64,000 nt of DNA from Takakia lepidozioides (Eukaryota; Streptophyta; Takakiopsida; Takakiales; Takakiaceae): positions 31,076,042 to 31,140,041 of the forward strand of contig CM060734.1 of NCBI GenBank assembly GCA_030704615.1. Reading direction: 5' to 3'. The notes beneath the pieces are model-generated. The model saw nothing but the letters and a program-made list of their open reading frames with translations. It was not told the DNA's origin and did not search any database. The position numbers and the translations under genes are program-made. Each line of letters starts with the position of its first letter. The stretch's first letter is position 1. Positions 38,600 to 49,559 of the stretch are shown in pieces.

Positions 38600-39500
38600 G
38601 GCCATAAACAGCTGTACATATCATCCGGTTCAGATGACAGAGAAAAGTCATCCATTGAAAGAATCCTTCAGCATGATGAAAAAACGGGAAATATCATCCA
38701 TGGCAACGGTTCACAATCTCACAGGTAATTCAACATCCCAAAATTTCTCATCCGGTATGGATGAAAAAAAGCAATAAAAGAGAAATGAAAAATTAATATA
38801 TTGGCTGTTATCATTCGGTATGGATGAAAAACAGGATAATAGTAACAACCCTCGCGGGGGTAATCCTTCATTCTCTGGTGACGTATCCGGTATGGATGAA
38901 AGTCAATAAAAGATGAATGAAAAACCCAGAATTCATCCTAGATATGCATAGAGGTAATTCAGTGTCCATCCTGGTAGTTCATCCGGTATGAATGAAAAAT
39001 CGTTAGAGGATGAATGAAAAACTGTCATAATTCATCCGGTATAGATAAAAACAGGAAATCAAAACTAATAAGTCTGGCCGATTCCAAGAATGGAGGGCGA
39101 GAAAAGGAGAGAAGAAGCAACGAAAAATAAATAAAAATTAAAAAAAAAAATGAGGGGGGGGAGGGGACTGTTGCTACTCAGTCACCGCCCCCCCCCCCTC
39201 CCCCCGGCATGTTTTTTTTTTTTTTTTAGTTTCCTCATCTCTCCTTCTCTCTCCTTCTCTCTCATCTAATGAAAAATGTGGCTGAAATGTTTTTTGCCTA
39301 AAATGGATGATTACTGGACAGCTTGGTATTTTTTGCGGTAATGCTTAAAACCTGATGAGTGGCTGGCTTTTTCATCAATGTCGGATGTCATCCATAACGG
39401 ATGACTTCATGAATACCTACGAAAGACATCCATGTCGGATGAAATCCTGCGAAAGTAACCTACTAGCTATGTTGATTTTCCATCCAAACTGGATGAAATT
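38600..39500. repeat. Array of TTCATCC...GGATGAA hairpins
   Basis: At least nine short palindromes share the stem TTCATCC/GGATGAA (or part of it). Loops are GGTAT in the first six (near 38625, 38747, 38812, 38887, 38976, 39031) but ATAAC, ATGTC and AAACT in the last three (39390-39500). Spacing is irregular, 50-130 bases. The stem is kept while loops and spacers vary. This stem is unrelated to the GACCGCC arrays. A G-run/C-run palindrome interrupts the array at 39141-39215. Confidence 0.7.
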
Positions 39501-40831
39501 GCGGGGAAGTAGGTTTGGTTCACCTCTCTAAACCTGAACAGCCTGACACTTGGGCTTCTGTATTTCCTGGAACTGCGCGATGGCGGCTTCAAGGTGCGAT
39601 GGCGGCCAGACAGGATGAAATCGAGGGGAGGCTATGCGTGATCACTTCCATAACTTTAAACAACCCAACATTTGGGCGTCTTAATTTCTTGGAGCCGTGT
39701 GATGGCGGCCTGACGACGCAAGACATGATCCCTGCATTGGTAATCCCCTTAGGAGGTGTGACTATGATTTTAATGTTCGTCTGCTGTAGTTTCACAACTA
39801 GTGGGTAGACAAGCTGCTGCCGCGACCTGTAGAGAATCTTTTTGTGTTCGTGTTTTCTGCAGCGGCGCCCTAACAAATCTGTGGAGGCTTGTCTTCTCTC
39901 CCCTTCAAGCAAATCTATTATGTTTTGACTTGTTGTATGCCAGATCATGGACGTCAGGCTGAAGAGCTATCCAGTTCCATTGATTTTGAAAATTTATGGT
40001 TGATTCTGCTTCTGCCTTCCGCTTGGTTTCTTTGTGTGCTTTATAACTCAGTTTTGACATAGATAGCAACTGTGAAGTCATCCGATTCACCTCGCGCATC
40101 CTCACTAACACACAAAACATTTTTTGTGGTTGTTTTTGGACGGACGCAGGTGAGGGACTTCACCTAAATTGATTTATGAAGCTTGCAAGGATCTAAGCAT
40201 TGTAGAATGGATGTATGTTGATGCACACAGCTGCTTCAAAAAACATTTCAATAGAGATGTACTTTCAAACTTTAACCTTGATTTCCAGATCTGAAATCTG
40301 TTAGGTTTTTGTAAGTATGGTTACTTGCAAGGTTTCATAGAAACAGCCAGTCTAAGGACGTCTCTCTGGCTTTTATACCAATGATATCTGGCTATAAATT
40401 TGACCATGGCGGTTTTTTGACAAGGCTATGGAACCTGGCAGGTTTTGGAGATGGCTCTGGCATATCAACACCAAGCCTATATGCTGGTGGATTTTATGAT
40501 GACAGGGTAGTGGCTGATACTTCCACCCTAGAACTGCCTATGCTTTCTTCAAAACTGATCTATCTATGGTGTGTTTATTTAGTAAGCACCAGTACTTTTT
40601 GGTTAATGTGAGCTTTTTCATAAAACCCTCATATGCTGCTGAGTTCATGACATGACTGCAGATCGGACATGTTTAAAGTTAACACTAACCTGGCAGCATT
40701 TTGACATGGATCTGGTATCTATCCCAGACCTGTATTCTGCGTTGTTATGGTAGCTTAAACAATGCAGCAACAGTGGCTTTTCTAAGACCTTCATTTACTG
40801 CTGAGTTCATAATTTGTCTACAGCCATTTAC
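39501..40831. other. Non-coding stretch
   Basis: Contains a short internal duplication (39560-39610 and 39700-39715, GATGGCGGC) and repeated phrases near 40630 and 40785. No gene or transposon protein was recognised. Confidence 0.35.
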
Positions 40832-41030
40832 CTTTTGAAGTTCTCCTTAAAACTTGGCAAAGTTCTGGTATGGCAGAGTTTTAATGTGGCTTTGGTGCAC
40901 CAACCCCAAATCTGCATCTATTTATGAGAAATTTTAAACAATTCAGCTTAGGCTTTTGGGCACACATTTGCCTTTAAAACTCCTGTATGGATCTGAGATA
41001 TTCAAAGTTCATAATCTTAAGCACGCTGGA
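40832..41030 (+). repeat. Direct repeat copy B (partner 35790-35987)
   Basis: Second copy of the 198-base repeat. It is followed by a GC-rich segment with short triplet-like runs (41090-41160) and by a G-run/C-run palindrome flanked by A/T at 41225-41275. Confidence 0.6.
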
Positions 41031-41604
41031 ATTGTGAGAGGCGTGGGTGAACGGGGGAGAGAGGGCCTGCAGTGGCGAGGACCCGCGCCGTTGGCAGCCG
41101 CGACACCAATGGCAGCGGTGCCGACGCCACCAGCAACAGCATCAACAGCAGCAGAAGAGGTAGGTTAGGGTGGAAAGATGGTCTATGGCTCCGTCGGGAG
41201 AGATGAGGAAACAAATAAATAAAATTGGGGGGGAGGGAGCCAGTCACCCCCCCATTTTTTTTTAATTTATTTATTTTTTCTTTGTTGCCGTCTTTTTCCC
41301 TCTCTCTCCCTCTCTTTTGTCTCCGTCCCTCTCCCTCTCTCTTTTTAACTCTTCTGCCCCCTCTCTTCATTTTTGGTTTTTTATTTTGTGAACAACACAA
41401 AAGAGAGGGAAGATACTTTTGTCATGTCAAGACAAGGACAAGATTTATTAAAGTTATTGTAAAAAAAAAACATGGCAGCCTCTTACAAGGCACCATCTAA
41501 CTCCTCTTTCATCAACTGTCATATGCTTTGAAAAAACAGAGTCTCCTTAGTGTAAGGGACCCTCAAAGCTTGTCACTAATATTTTCCCTTTATGGTTTGA
41601 CCTT

Positions 41605-42069
41605 GCTTACTGTATGACACTGGAATACCTCCAGCGTATGGGTAATGTTCAACTTGTTCCAAATATAAAGGTGTAAAGTTCGAAAGTTGTATGTGGCCTT
41701 AGAGCCATATCTGCTGATGGCATGTGAACAATTTCTTATGAAAAAGACCCCACCCTCTCACCTTAAGATTTCAAAAGCTATGAAATCATGTTTATGATAA
41801 TTAACTAAGAGTCACTTCGCCTCACGGCAACTAACCCCTTTTGGGGGTGCCCTATACATAATCTCTCACACAATTATCATAAACATGATTTCATAGCTTT
41901 TGAAATCTTAGGGTGGGAGGGTGGGATCTTTTTCATAAGAAATTGTTCACATGCCATGAGCAGATATGGCTCTAAGGCCACATACAACTTTCGAACTTTA
42001 CACCTTTATATTTGGAACAAGTTGAACATTACCCATACGCTGGAGGTATTCCAGTGTCATACAGTAAGC
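41605..42069. repeat. Almost perfect foldback, 198-bp arms, 69-base loop
   Basis: The left arm 41605-41802 and right arm 41872-42069 are reverse complements with four mismatches seen by eye (about 98%). The loop 41803-41871 contains TTCGCCTCACGGC and CCCCTTTTGGGG, a short sequence also present at 59311-59345. A transcript would fold into a long double-stranded stem, a typical small-RNA precursor. A diverged single copy lies at 36095-36300. There is no open frame of note. Confidence 0.9.
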
Positions 42070-43489
42070 TCAAAGATATGACATCTACTATGATGATCTC
42101 TAAGTAACCTTTAAGTCATGCCAAGATACATGCCGCTGCTAACTTTAATCATAAATCACAAAATTTGGTGATAAATTAGGATTAGGTGCTCTGTAAGTGT
42201 CTGTAAATCCTCAAGTCAATCGGAATGGAAAAACCATTTCAAACGTCGTTCTTCGTGGATCCATCGTATAGAAAGTTTGCTGCTTCCCTGGAAAACATTC
42301 TAATGGTGATGCCCCTAGAGTTCTTGATCCTGCCACTTGATCATCAAAGCTCGGAAGTCACCTCCAACTACCACCGTCGGCTTGGCCATGCTCCGCTCCG
42401 AAGTCGTCCGTTCTGCCGTTCTGCTGTTGTTTCGATGCAACGTCCTACTGTTGTAACGATATTTCATACAATATTTCAATATTTCATACAATGCGATATT
42501 TCATATACTTGTAGCGATATTTCAATTCCTAACTTGCTAAGTGCTGTCACTGTGTGGACCTACTGGATAAGAGAAGGGGGATGAAAGACAAATCGCAACC
42601 CGTCCTTACAGTCGTCCTTGTAAAGTTCAAACAGTTCCAAGTTGCCACTAGTTGTACCGAATTGGTAGCCTACTATGTTGTCTCTACAACTTCATACTAT
42701 CGTTTTGACGCCAGAGTCCCACTTGATGTTCGTCTTAGACTTAATCTAATTCCTAAGTGCTTCACCACTTGATTTCTTTCATCTTACTTTGTAGGACCAG
42801 TGCCTCTATCTGCCATTGAACTTCTTATTCTTCCTATTCTGATAGCCTACTAGGCTACCTTGTACAAGGTGGAAACCCTTGTGTGTCAATGATGTGCTCA
42901 ACAACATAGCAAAAATCCAAAACAGCCTTGGTATCTTCGCAACTGTTGATGATAATTTGTCAACTGAGCTGCTATAGCAAGATTAGGATCCTGCATTGGT
43001 CATTGTATTAGCATCATAGTGCAACACTTGAGGTCATATAGCGAGATTATTATGAGAGGTGAGAGATTAGCAAATGCACTATGGCCAAACATGCAGAATC
43101 CAGTGTTTAGCTCTTGATTCAGAGACCCACGTATAATCCCAAAAGAAACATTTGAAATTCTTGAGTATGGACTCCATAGTTGCACAGATGTGACGTTGCG
43201 TGAACACGTCAGTGTCACATCAGAAGTCACGTCCTGATGTAATTCACGTCACCTCAAAAACCAACTTTACTCCGTGTTATTTTATTTTATTTTATATTTT
43301 TATTGTACGTAATTAACCTTAAAAAAAACACGTTAAAAACCAGGTCTATTTATGATATAAAATTATATTACTAAAAACGAATATTTTATTTTATTTTGGA
43401 AAAGAGCCATTCAATATAATTACCAAAAATATTTTGAAAAAATCAGGAGGTTCCCCATAAATGTAAACAAATTGATAATGTTTTTGAAA
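42070..43489. other. Non-coding stretch
   Basis: No gene recognised. A local repeat of ATATTTCATACAAT-type phrases occurs at 42457-42530. The sequence becomes AT-rich towards the next hairpin array. Confidence 0.35.
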
Positions 43490-44655
43490 ATTACACTGGA
43501 AAATCGGGCATGCTAGCACTGGCAATCCTGATTTTTCAGGAGATCTAAAACTGGCCGGAAAAATCTGGACTAGCAGCGCTGGCGGTCCCCATTTCTTTAT
43601 TAAAATAAAAGGTAATATCAAAACCGCTGGAGGTGGCGAACCTAATTTTTTAAAAATAAAATAAAAATTTGAGACCGCCAATGCTGACATCTTCTTATTG
43701 AAAGTAATAGTGTCTTCAATGCGCGCACGTGTACCTGCGGTGGGGCCTGCGTGTAGCAGAGGGGGTCGTGAAGGGTTAAAGCGCCCCAACCCGTCAGACT
43801 CAGTATGTTGGGTCTGTTGGGCAAGCCAGTCTGCTGGGGCCCATAAAACACATAAAATATGCACATAAAACATTAGTTATTTCAAAAGTTTGCAGAATGC
43901 AGCGGGTAGTTTGATAGTTAAGAGCAACGAATAATAAACATGAGGTTTGGTTTCAATTCTTGTCAGGTGTACTGTGGCAGTAATGTGTGTTATTAAATAT
44001 ATATTTTGGAGGGTCTACCAGTCCGCTGGAAGGTTGGGGTCAGTCTGCTGGAAGGTCTGCCGCCATAGAAGAACAAAGACGTAGAAAAATTTCAGAATCC
44101 GGCCAACTCGGTGAATTGGTGGTGGGCTTATGAGCTTACCTCATGGGTCGTATTGGCGGGGCCCATAGACGCATTGAAGACGATATTATCTTAAAATGAG
44201 AGCTATGCTGGCGGTCCCGATTGTTTTTTAAAATAAAATATAATGAAAAATCTGGATCGCCAACACAGGCGGCCCCGATTTACTTTTCAAAAAATAAAAA
44301 ATAAAATTAAAATTGGTGGTCCTAATTTATATCAAATATATATTTTCAATATATGGGACTGTCAACACTAATGTTCCCAATTTAAATTTAGTATATTTTC
44401 TAATATATATAGGACCGTCAGGAATGGCGGTCCCAATTTGTATTTAATATATTCTTAAGATATATGGGACGCCAACATTTGCGGTCCCAATTTATATTTA
44501 ATATGTTTTTAAAATATATGGGACCGCCAGCACTGACGGTCCCAATGTATATTTAATATATCTTCAAACTATATGGGACCGCCAGCATTGACGGTCCCAA
44601 TTTACATTTAATATATCTTTGAAATATATGGGACCGCCAACATTGGCAATGGCGA
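43490..44655. repeat. Hairpin array, GGGACCGCC...GGCGGTCCC type
   Basis: Irregular copies lie at 43490-43690. A regular satellite runs from about 44405 to 44655, with a 54-55-bp period set by GGGACC at 44466 (partial), 44520, 44575 and 44630. Each unit has a palindrome of the form GGGACCGCCAGCACTGACGG followed by TCCC, embedded in ATATAT spacers. The closing pairs are GGGACC/GGTCCC here but GCGACC/GGTCGC in the array at 49560-50760. Confidence 0.8.
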
Positions 44656-44693
44656 AAAAACCCTGTGTCTCTTTTCCACCCTATGACAGCAAG

Positions 44694-45300
44694 GGGTCGC
44701 TACGCCCCAACGCTGGGAGGCCGTAGCGACCCTACGAAATTCAAACTCCATAACCCAGTATCAAAAAAATCCTATAAAGAAAAAAAACAAATCCCAAAAA
44801 GACCAGTCCTACATTGCCTAAGGGCCTGGGTCGTTGCCTTAGCCTCGGGACTTTCAAAATTGATAAACAAAGGCGGAGCATCCCTCTGGTGAGAGAATCT
44901 AAGAGAATAAATCTTTCCTCACGTTCTATCTTCATGTTGCCCACACCATGGAAAAATTTATTGAGACCCAGCGCTTTGCGCTTATGAGATTGAACCACTT
45001 TTTGGATATGTGAATCTTCAATACACCGTTTATCCTATCAACCCCAAGACCCACAACCAAAACCGCCAATCCAAAACCCAGCACCATAAAGAAAAACAAA
45101 CACCCTACCCCAATATCATATGAAAAAAAAAAAAAAAAAAAAAACCCTAAGAACCCCAAAAGGCCCTAAACCCTAAACCTGTAACATGATGGTTGCGAGG
45201 CCGGGGGTCGCAAGCAGCGACGGCCGGGTGTCGCAAGACCCAGTTTGAATTTTTATAAAAAAACGGGGCGCAAGAGTGCGACGGCTGGGCGTCGCACGTT
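44694..45300. repeat. Cluster of GC-rich hairpins next to the array
   Basis: Shows a perfect 11-bp inverted repeat GGGTCGCTACG (44694-44704) with CGTAGCGACCC (44722-44732), and a hairpin GTGCGACG...CGTCGCAC near 45274-45297. Between them lie poly-A (45123-45144) and two telomere-like CCCTAAA units (near 45164). No gene was seen. Confidence 0.55.
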
Positions 45301-45920
45301 GACACCGTACCCGTCATTTTTTCTAAGTGCTTGAAGCACCTCCTTCCCCCCCGTTTTTATTTGTTCTTCGGGAGAGAGTGAGTTAAAAGAGTAGGGTTTA
45401 GGGTGGAGGAGAAACCAACCTGGTGCTGAGCCCAAGGTGGTCGCAAGGTGGAGAGGAGGTCGCCCCGACGCCGCTCCAACGCTGCAGGTAAGTTGTGCCT
45501 CCTTCCTCACTTTCTCTCTTGCACTCTTGCCCTAAACTCGGGCTCACCTCTCTCTCCCCTGTGTGGTAGAAACGTCGCGCAGAGGCGGGATCAAAGGAAG
45601 CTGAAGATTACAAGGTTTTAGTTTTAGGAATGTACGTTTTATTGAGCTAAGACAAGGTGTCTAGCTCATTGTGGGCCTTGAGGCCATTTGGTTTGATAAA
45701 CGAGAAGTTTGTGAGCATCAAAGAGTAAGGACAGTCCCAGTGGATCTGATGTTGTTGGCATGGGAGTAGCAAAACGATTCCTAAAGAAATCAGCTACATG
45801 AACATCGGCAGTATGAAACACTTTGCAGTACATATGATTATTAAGATTGTTTGCACGGATTATTTGTGTTTGTGCCTTCAAGTGACGAACATTTCTGCCA
45901 TGGTGCGGAAGAGGTGCATT
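45301..45920. other. Non-coding stretch
   Basis: No recognisable gene. Short open frames on both strands lack family features. Confidence 0.35.
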
Positions 45921-46010
45921 GGCCACATTAAACGGTTGATGTGATACAATTTCACAAATGTATCACATCACATTTGTGAAAATGTATCACATGAACCGTT
46001 CCATGTGGCC
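45921..46010. repeat. 90-base hairpin with 40-base arms
   Basis: The arm 45921-45960 pairs with 45971-46010 at 36 of 40 positions, leaving a 10-base loop (TATCACATCA). The arm begins GGCCACAT and contains TGATACAATTTCACAAATG. Size, arm length and scattered mismatches resemble a plant miRNA precursor or a very short foldback element. No coding sense. Confidence 0.7.
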
Positions 46011-46559
46011 TACGGGAGTCTTCGATGGGTACGAGATCAGACTAGCATATTTGTGGATTCCCATTGGAGACAACATACTAAAATGTGATCTTCCATTGCA
46101 TTGTGGCCTACGAGATCAGCTTCCACCAACAAACATGTGATCATTTCAAAAGCGCTTGAAGCGACGATGGGCAAGGTTCTTCATCCAGATATTCAACATG
46201 TTGAGGTCTTTTGTAATGTCTCTTGCTTCGTAATGAGGTGCTTCTCCAGCTCTTATTTTTCCAATGTTAATATTCTCCATCTGGAACATATCCACACATG
46301 CGTATATAAATACTAAAAAAACCAAATGACCATATAAACTGGAAGCTGCGGATGAGGCTTATAAAAGTGGAGATGGTCATTTGCTTATTTAAGGATTTCT
46401 GCACACATGTGTGGATCTGTTTCAGGTAGATAACATCAACATATTGGATAAAATGGACATGGAGAAACACTGCATTACGAAGCAGGAAACACTACAAAAA
46501 AAGCTTCACAAGGCATACCATGTAACAGGTCCCGATCTAATCGAAGACGAAACCCCATT

Positions 46560-46930
46560 CATTCAATAGGCGATTGAATGGTTGCCCATCCAAATGATTT
46601 TCGTTTGCTTTCAATCTTTGCCACTATGTTCAACATACCATGTATGAGGTCCCAGACTAATATGAGATCAATCGAAATTCATTCTATGGCTCAACGGATG
46701 GTTGGCCATCGAAATGATTTTGGTTCGCTTTTAGACTTGGTCAGTATGTTCAATGTACCATGTAAGAGGCTCCAGAGTAATATGAGATCAATCAAAATTT
46801 GTTCAATAGGCCAACGGATGGTTACCCATCCAAATGATTTTCGTTCACTTTGAGATTTGGCCAGTGTATTCAATGTACCATCTGATAGGTCCCAGTGTAA
46901 TAGATCAATCAAAATTCGTTCGATGGGCCA
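46560..46930. repeat. 121-bp minisatellite, first array
   Basis: About three full copies of a unit beginning near GGTTGCCCATCCAAATGATTTT (46583, 46704, 46825; period 121). It includes the phrases TATGTTCAATGTACCATG and ATGAGATCAATC. The unit has an open frame on both strands, which explains several spurious ORFs. Confidence 0.8.
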
Positions 46931-47569
46931 ATGAGGCGTTCACTTGTCATCTAGTTTTTGTTCATTGCAAAAAAGAAATCCTGCATTGCGTGCACGACTA
47001 TTGCACCTATTGAATGGATGTGGTTGAAGCCCCTATTTTGCCTGCATGTGCTTGAACATGTGTGCGACACATGTGCGGAGACACAACAGACAAATAAATC
47101 ATTTGCCTCCCCATTGACGCGCTCACCCCTCAAGCCATTCCAGAATTTAATTGAATTTAAATTAATTTTAAGCCAATAAATATGTTTGCACTGCCTTTCA
47201 TTGGGGGTTTCTGGCACGTATCGATTTTATTTTTTGCTCAATTTTGTTCTGCGGCTTCAAGCATCCCACCGCTACTCCCCCGCCAAAATTTGGACCAATA
47301 AAAAATGTCCCCAAAAAAAAAGTGTTCTCTTCGTTCACTATTGCACAATTCTCTATGAAGAGTGCATGAAGTAGAATACAAATCAAGTTTGGAGTGCAAA
47401 ACAATGTGGTTTTGGGTCCAAATGAATTTTGTTTGCTCCCAAATTTGGCACGCATGTTGCATATGGAGTCATTACACGCCTCATTCAAAAACAGAATGAA
47501 AAAAAAATCATGAGCACGCGAAACGCAGTCCAACAGGTCCCAAAGTAATAGCAGATCTAACGGAATACA
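46931..47569. other. Non-coding stretch between two minisatellite arrays
   Basis: No gene recognised. It separates two blocks of the same 121-bp repeat. Confidence 0.35.
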
Positions 47570-47945
47570 TTCAACGGGTGAACGGATGGTTGCCCATCCA
47601 AATCATTTTTGTTTGCTTCCAAATTTTGCGAGTACGTTTGAGACATCCTCTCACAAGTCTCGGACTAATATGCTCAAGATCAATCGAAATTCATTCGATG
47701 GCTCAACGGATGGTTGGCCATCGAAATGATTTTGGTTCGCTTTGAGACTTGGCCAGTATGTTCAATGTACCATGTAAGAGGCCCCAGAGTAATATGAGAT
47801 CAATCGAAATTTGTTCAATGGGCCAACAGATGGTTGCCCATCCAAATGATTCTTGTTCGCTTTGAGACTTGGCCAGTGTGTTCAATGTACCCTCTGATAG
47901 ATCCCAATGTAATATGAGATCAATCGAAATTATTTTGTGCTTCAA
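47570..47945. repeat. 121-bp minisatellite, second array
   Basis: The same unit as at 46560-46930, with anchors at about 47589, 47711 and 47832. The two arrays are about 1 kb apart in the same orientation. Units at matching places in the two arrays are more alike than neighbours within one array (for example the copies with GGTTGGCCATCGAAATGATT at 46703 and 47710), so the whole block was probably duplicated. Confidence 0.75.
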
Positions 47946-48387
47946 GAATTTTGTGGGTATGTTCGTCATACATAGAAAGATCATAGATTTTACGAAATGA
48001 TTATGAAATACGCAGGGACCAGACGAAATTTGTTTGGAAGACGGCCGTTCGTAACTCGTTATAACTTATTGGTTAACATCAATTTTTCTTGTTCTCCAGC
48101 TTTTGGAGTTCATTGCAGATACCCACATACACGTCATGACCAAATATGACATCATTATAAATTTGTTTACAGGGTGAATCACTTCTTCCCCATCACACGA
48201 GTGTAAATGTGGAAAAAAACGCTGCTCATGCAATTGAAATTGGCAAGTGCCGCACATGTACATTGTGTATTAACAAAATTGGTGATATACAAAATTGACG
48301 GAATGCTATCACTGTGTTTTCCAACAATATTCAAGGTACAACAAGAATGCACATTGTCTATGTACTACGCTGCCAGTCATTAAAAGC

Positions 48388-49281
48388 CTAGTCGTCACTG
48401 TCCGATGACAAGGAATGTGATGTTGTGGTCTGATTTGCACTGCCAATACGGAAAGCTTGCGACCGTGATCTCGTGGTCAATGAGCGGCCCAATGACATGT
48501 GATCAATTCTGGCCTGCATCCGCCTACTTCGCGGCGAAAGTTGACTTTCTTCTTCACTCTCACGACGTGACGGAGGTGGATCGACAACAAGTGCTCGGGC
48601 TACATGCAAATCGACAACGAGGCCGTCCACATTCGGCAATAGTGCCCCCGAAACACAATGATAACGGTCTGTCCATAGTCGCCTCCATTGCTCTACAACT
48701 GCCTTGATGGTATTTTTAAAACTTTCTAACTACCTCTCACGGGCCCTGTCCATAATCATTGTGTCATTTCGACGATAAGCCGCCTCGTATACCTCATTCA
48801 TTTGGCGTTGACATATTATAGCATCTTCCAGTTCGGACAGCAACAAATGTCTCCCAATCGGTTCTCGGTCATACAATTCGTTCTCCTCCGGCACCCATAG
48901 AATTTATGGGAGCCGGATAAACCTGGACCTTTTCTGACTCCAATGCCCTCCCAGATTGCGGAAAAACTGCTGTCTCTCCCACCAATCAGGAATGTCTCCC
49001 GCAAGTATGGTTATCTCCCAGTTAGATGTGACCCAGAAATATTGGAGATCTTTGACGTATGTCGAATTTCCGGCATGTATGCCATGCATCTCTTTGTCTG
49101 CATCCCATACCAAGTTCTTGCCCCAATGCAAACAATTCAGAAATGTGAATGGTAGCCCATCCAATGGGAGGTTGTGTCGATTGTATTCAAAACCTACGGG
49201 CATCCGATCCTCCAAGCCCACCAACTCATAGAAACGACAATGGATTGGTGTACGGCATTCTGGGCAAGCGTTCATCCGCAA
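48388..49281 (-). pseudogene. Broken transposon-like ORF of uncertain family
   Basis: On the minus strand, 49281-48904 encodes 125 residues beginning near NACPECRTPIHCRF with a striking IPDWWERQQFFRNLGG segment. After frame changes, 48850-48388 continues with a charged, coiled-coil-like stretch and a Ser/Arg-rich end (SHSLSSDSDD then stop). I do not recognise the family. It lies on the same strand as the hAT remnant beyond the hairpin array, so it may be that element's other part, or a different transposon. Frame breaks mean it is not functional as read. Confidence 0.4.
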
Positions 49282-49559
49282 ACTCTTGGTAAGTTCCTCT
49301 AGACTATGTCCGTGACATCACCCCCTCCTCTAGCGCCGAGTTCCTCGAGGAGCGGTAAAATCTTGGACTTGCTTAAGATCGCGGCAAAAAATACCTCTCA
49401 CCCAACCAATGGCCTCCTTCTCCACGTGACTACGTGTCGTGGAATAATGAAATGTCACGCATACAGAAGTTGTGTGGAGAGGAAATGAGGGGAGAATGAG
49501 CCTCCCTTGGCTTATACGCCCCTTCCCCCACCTCATTCCTCGGGCCACGCGCAAGGCAA

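Noticed and set aside
43763-43780. Another piggyBac terminus (AAGGGTTAA)
   Set aside because: Only AAGGG-TTAA matches. The spacing to GACCC differs from the other ends and no partner was found.
45160-45180. Interstitial telomere repeat
   Set aside because: Only two CCCTAAA units are present, which is expected by chance in this A/C-rich stretch.
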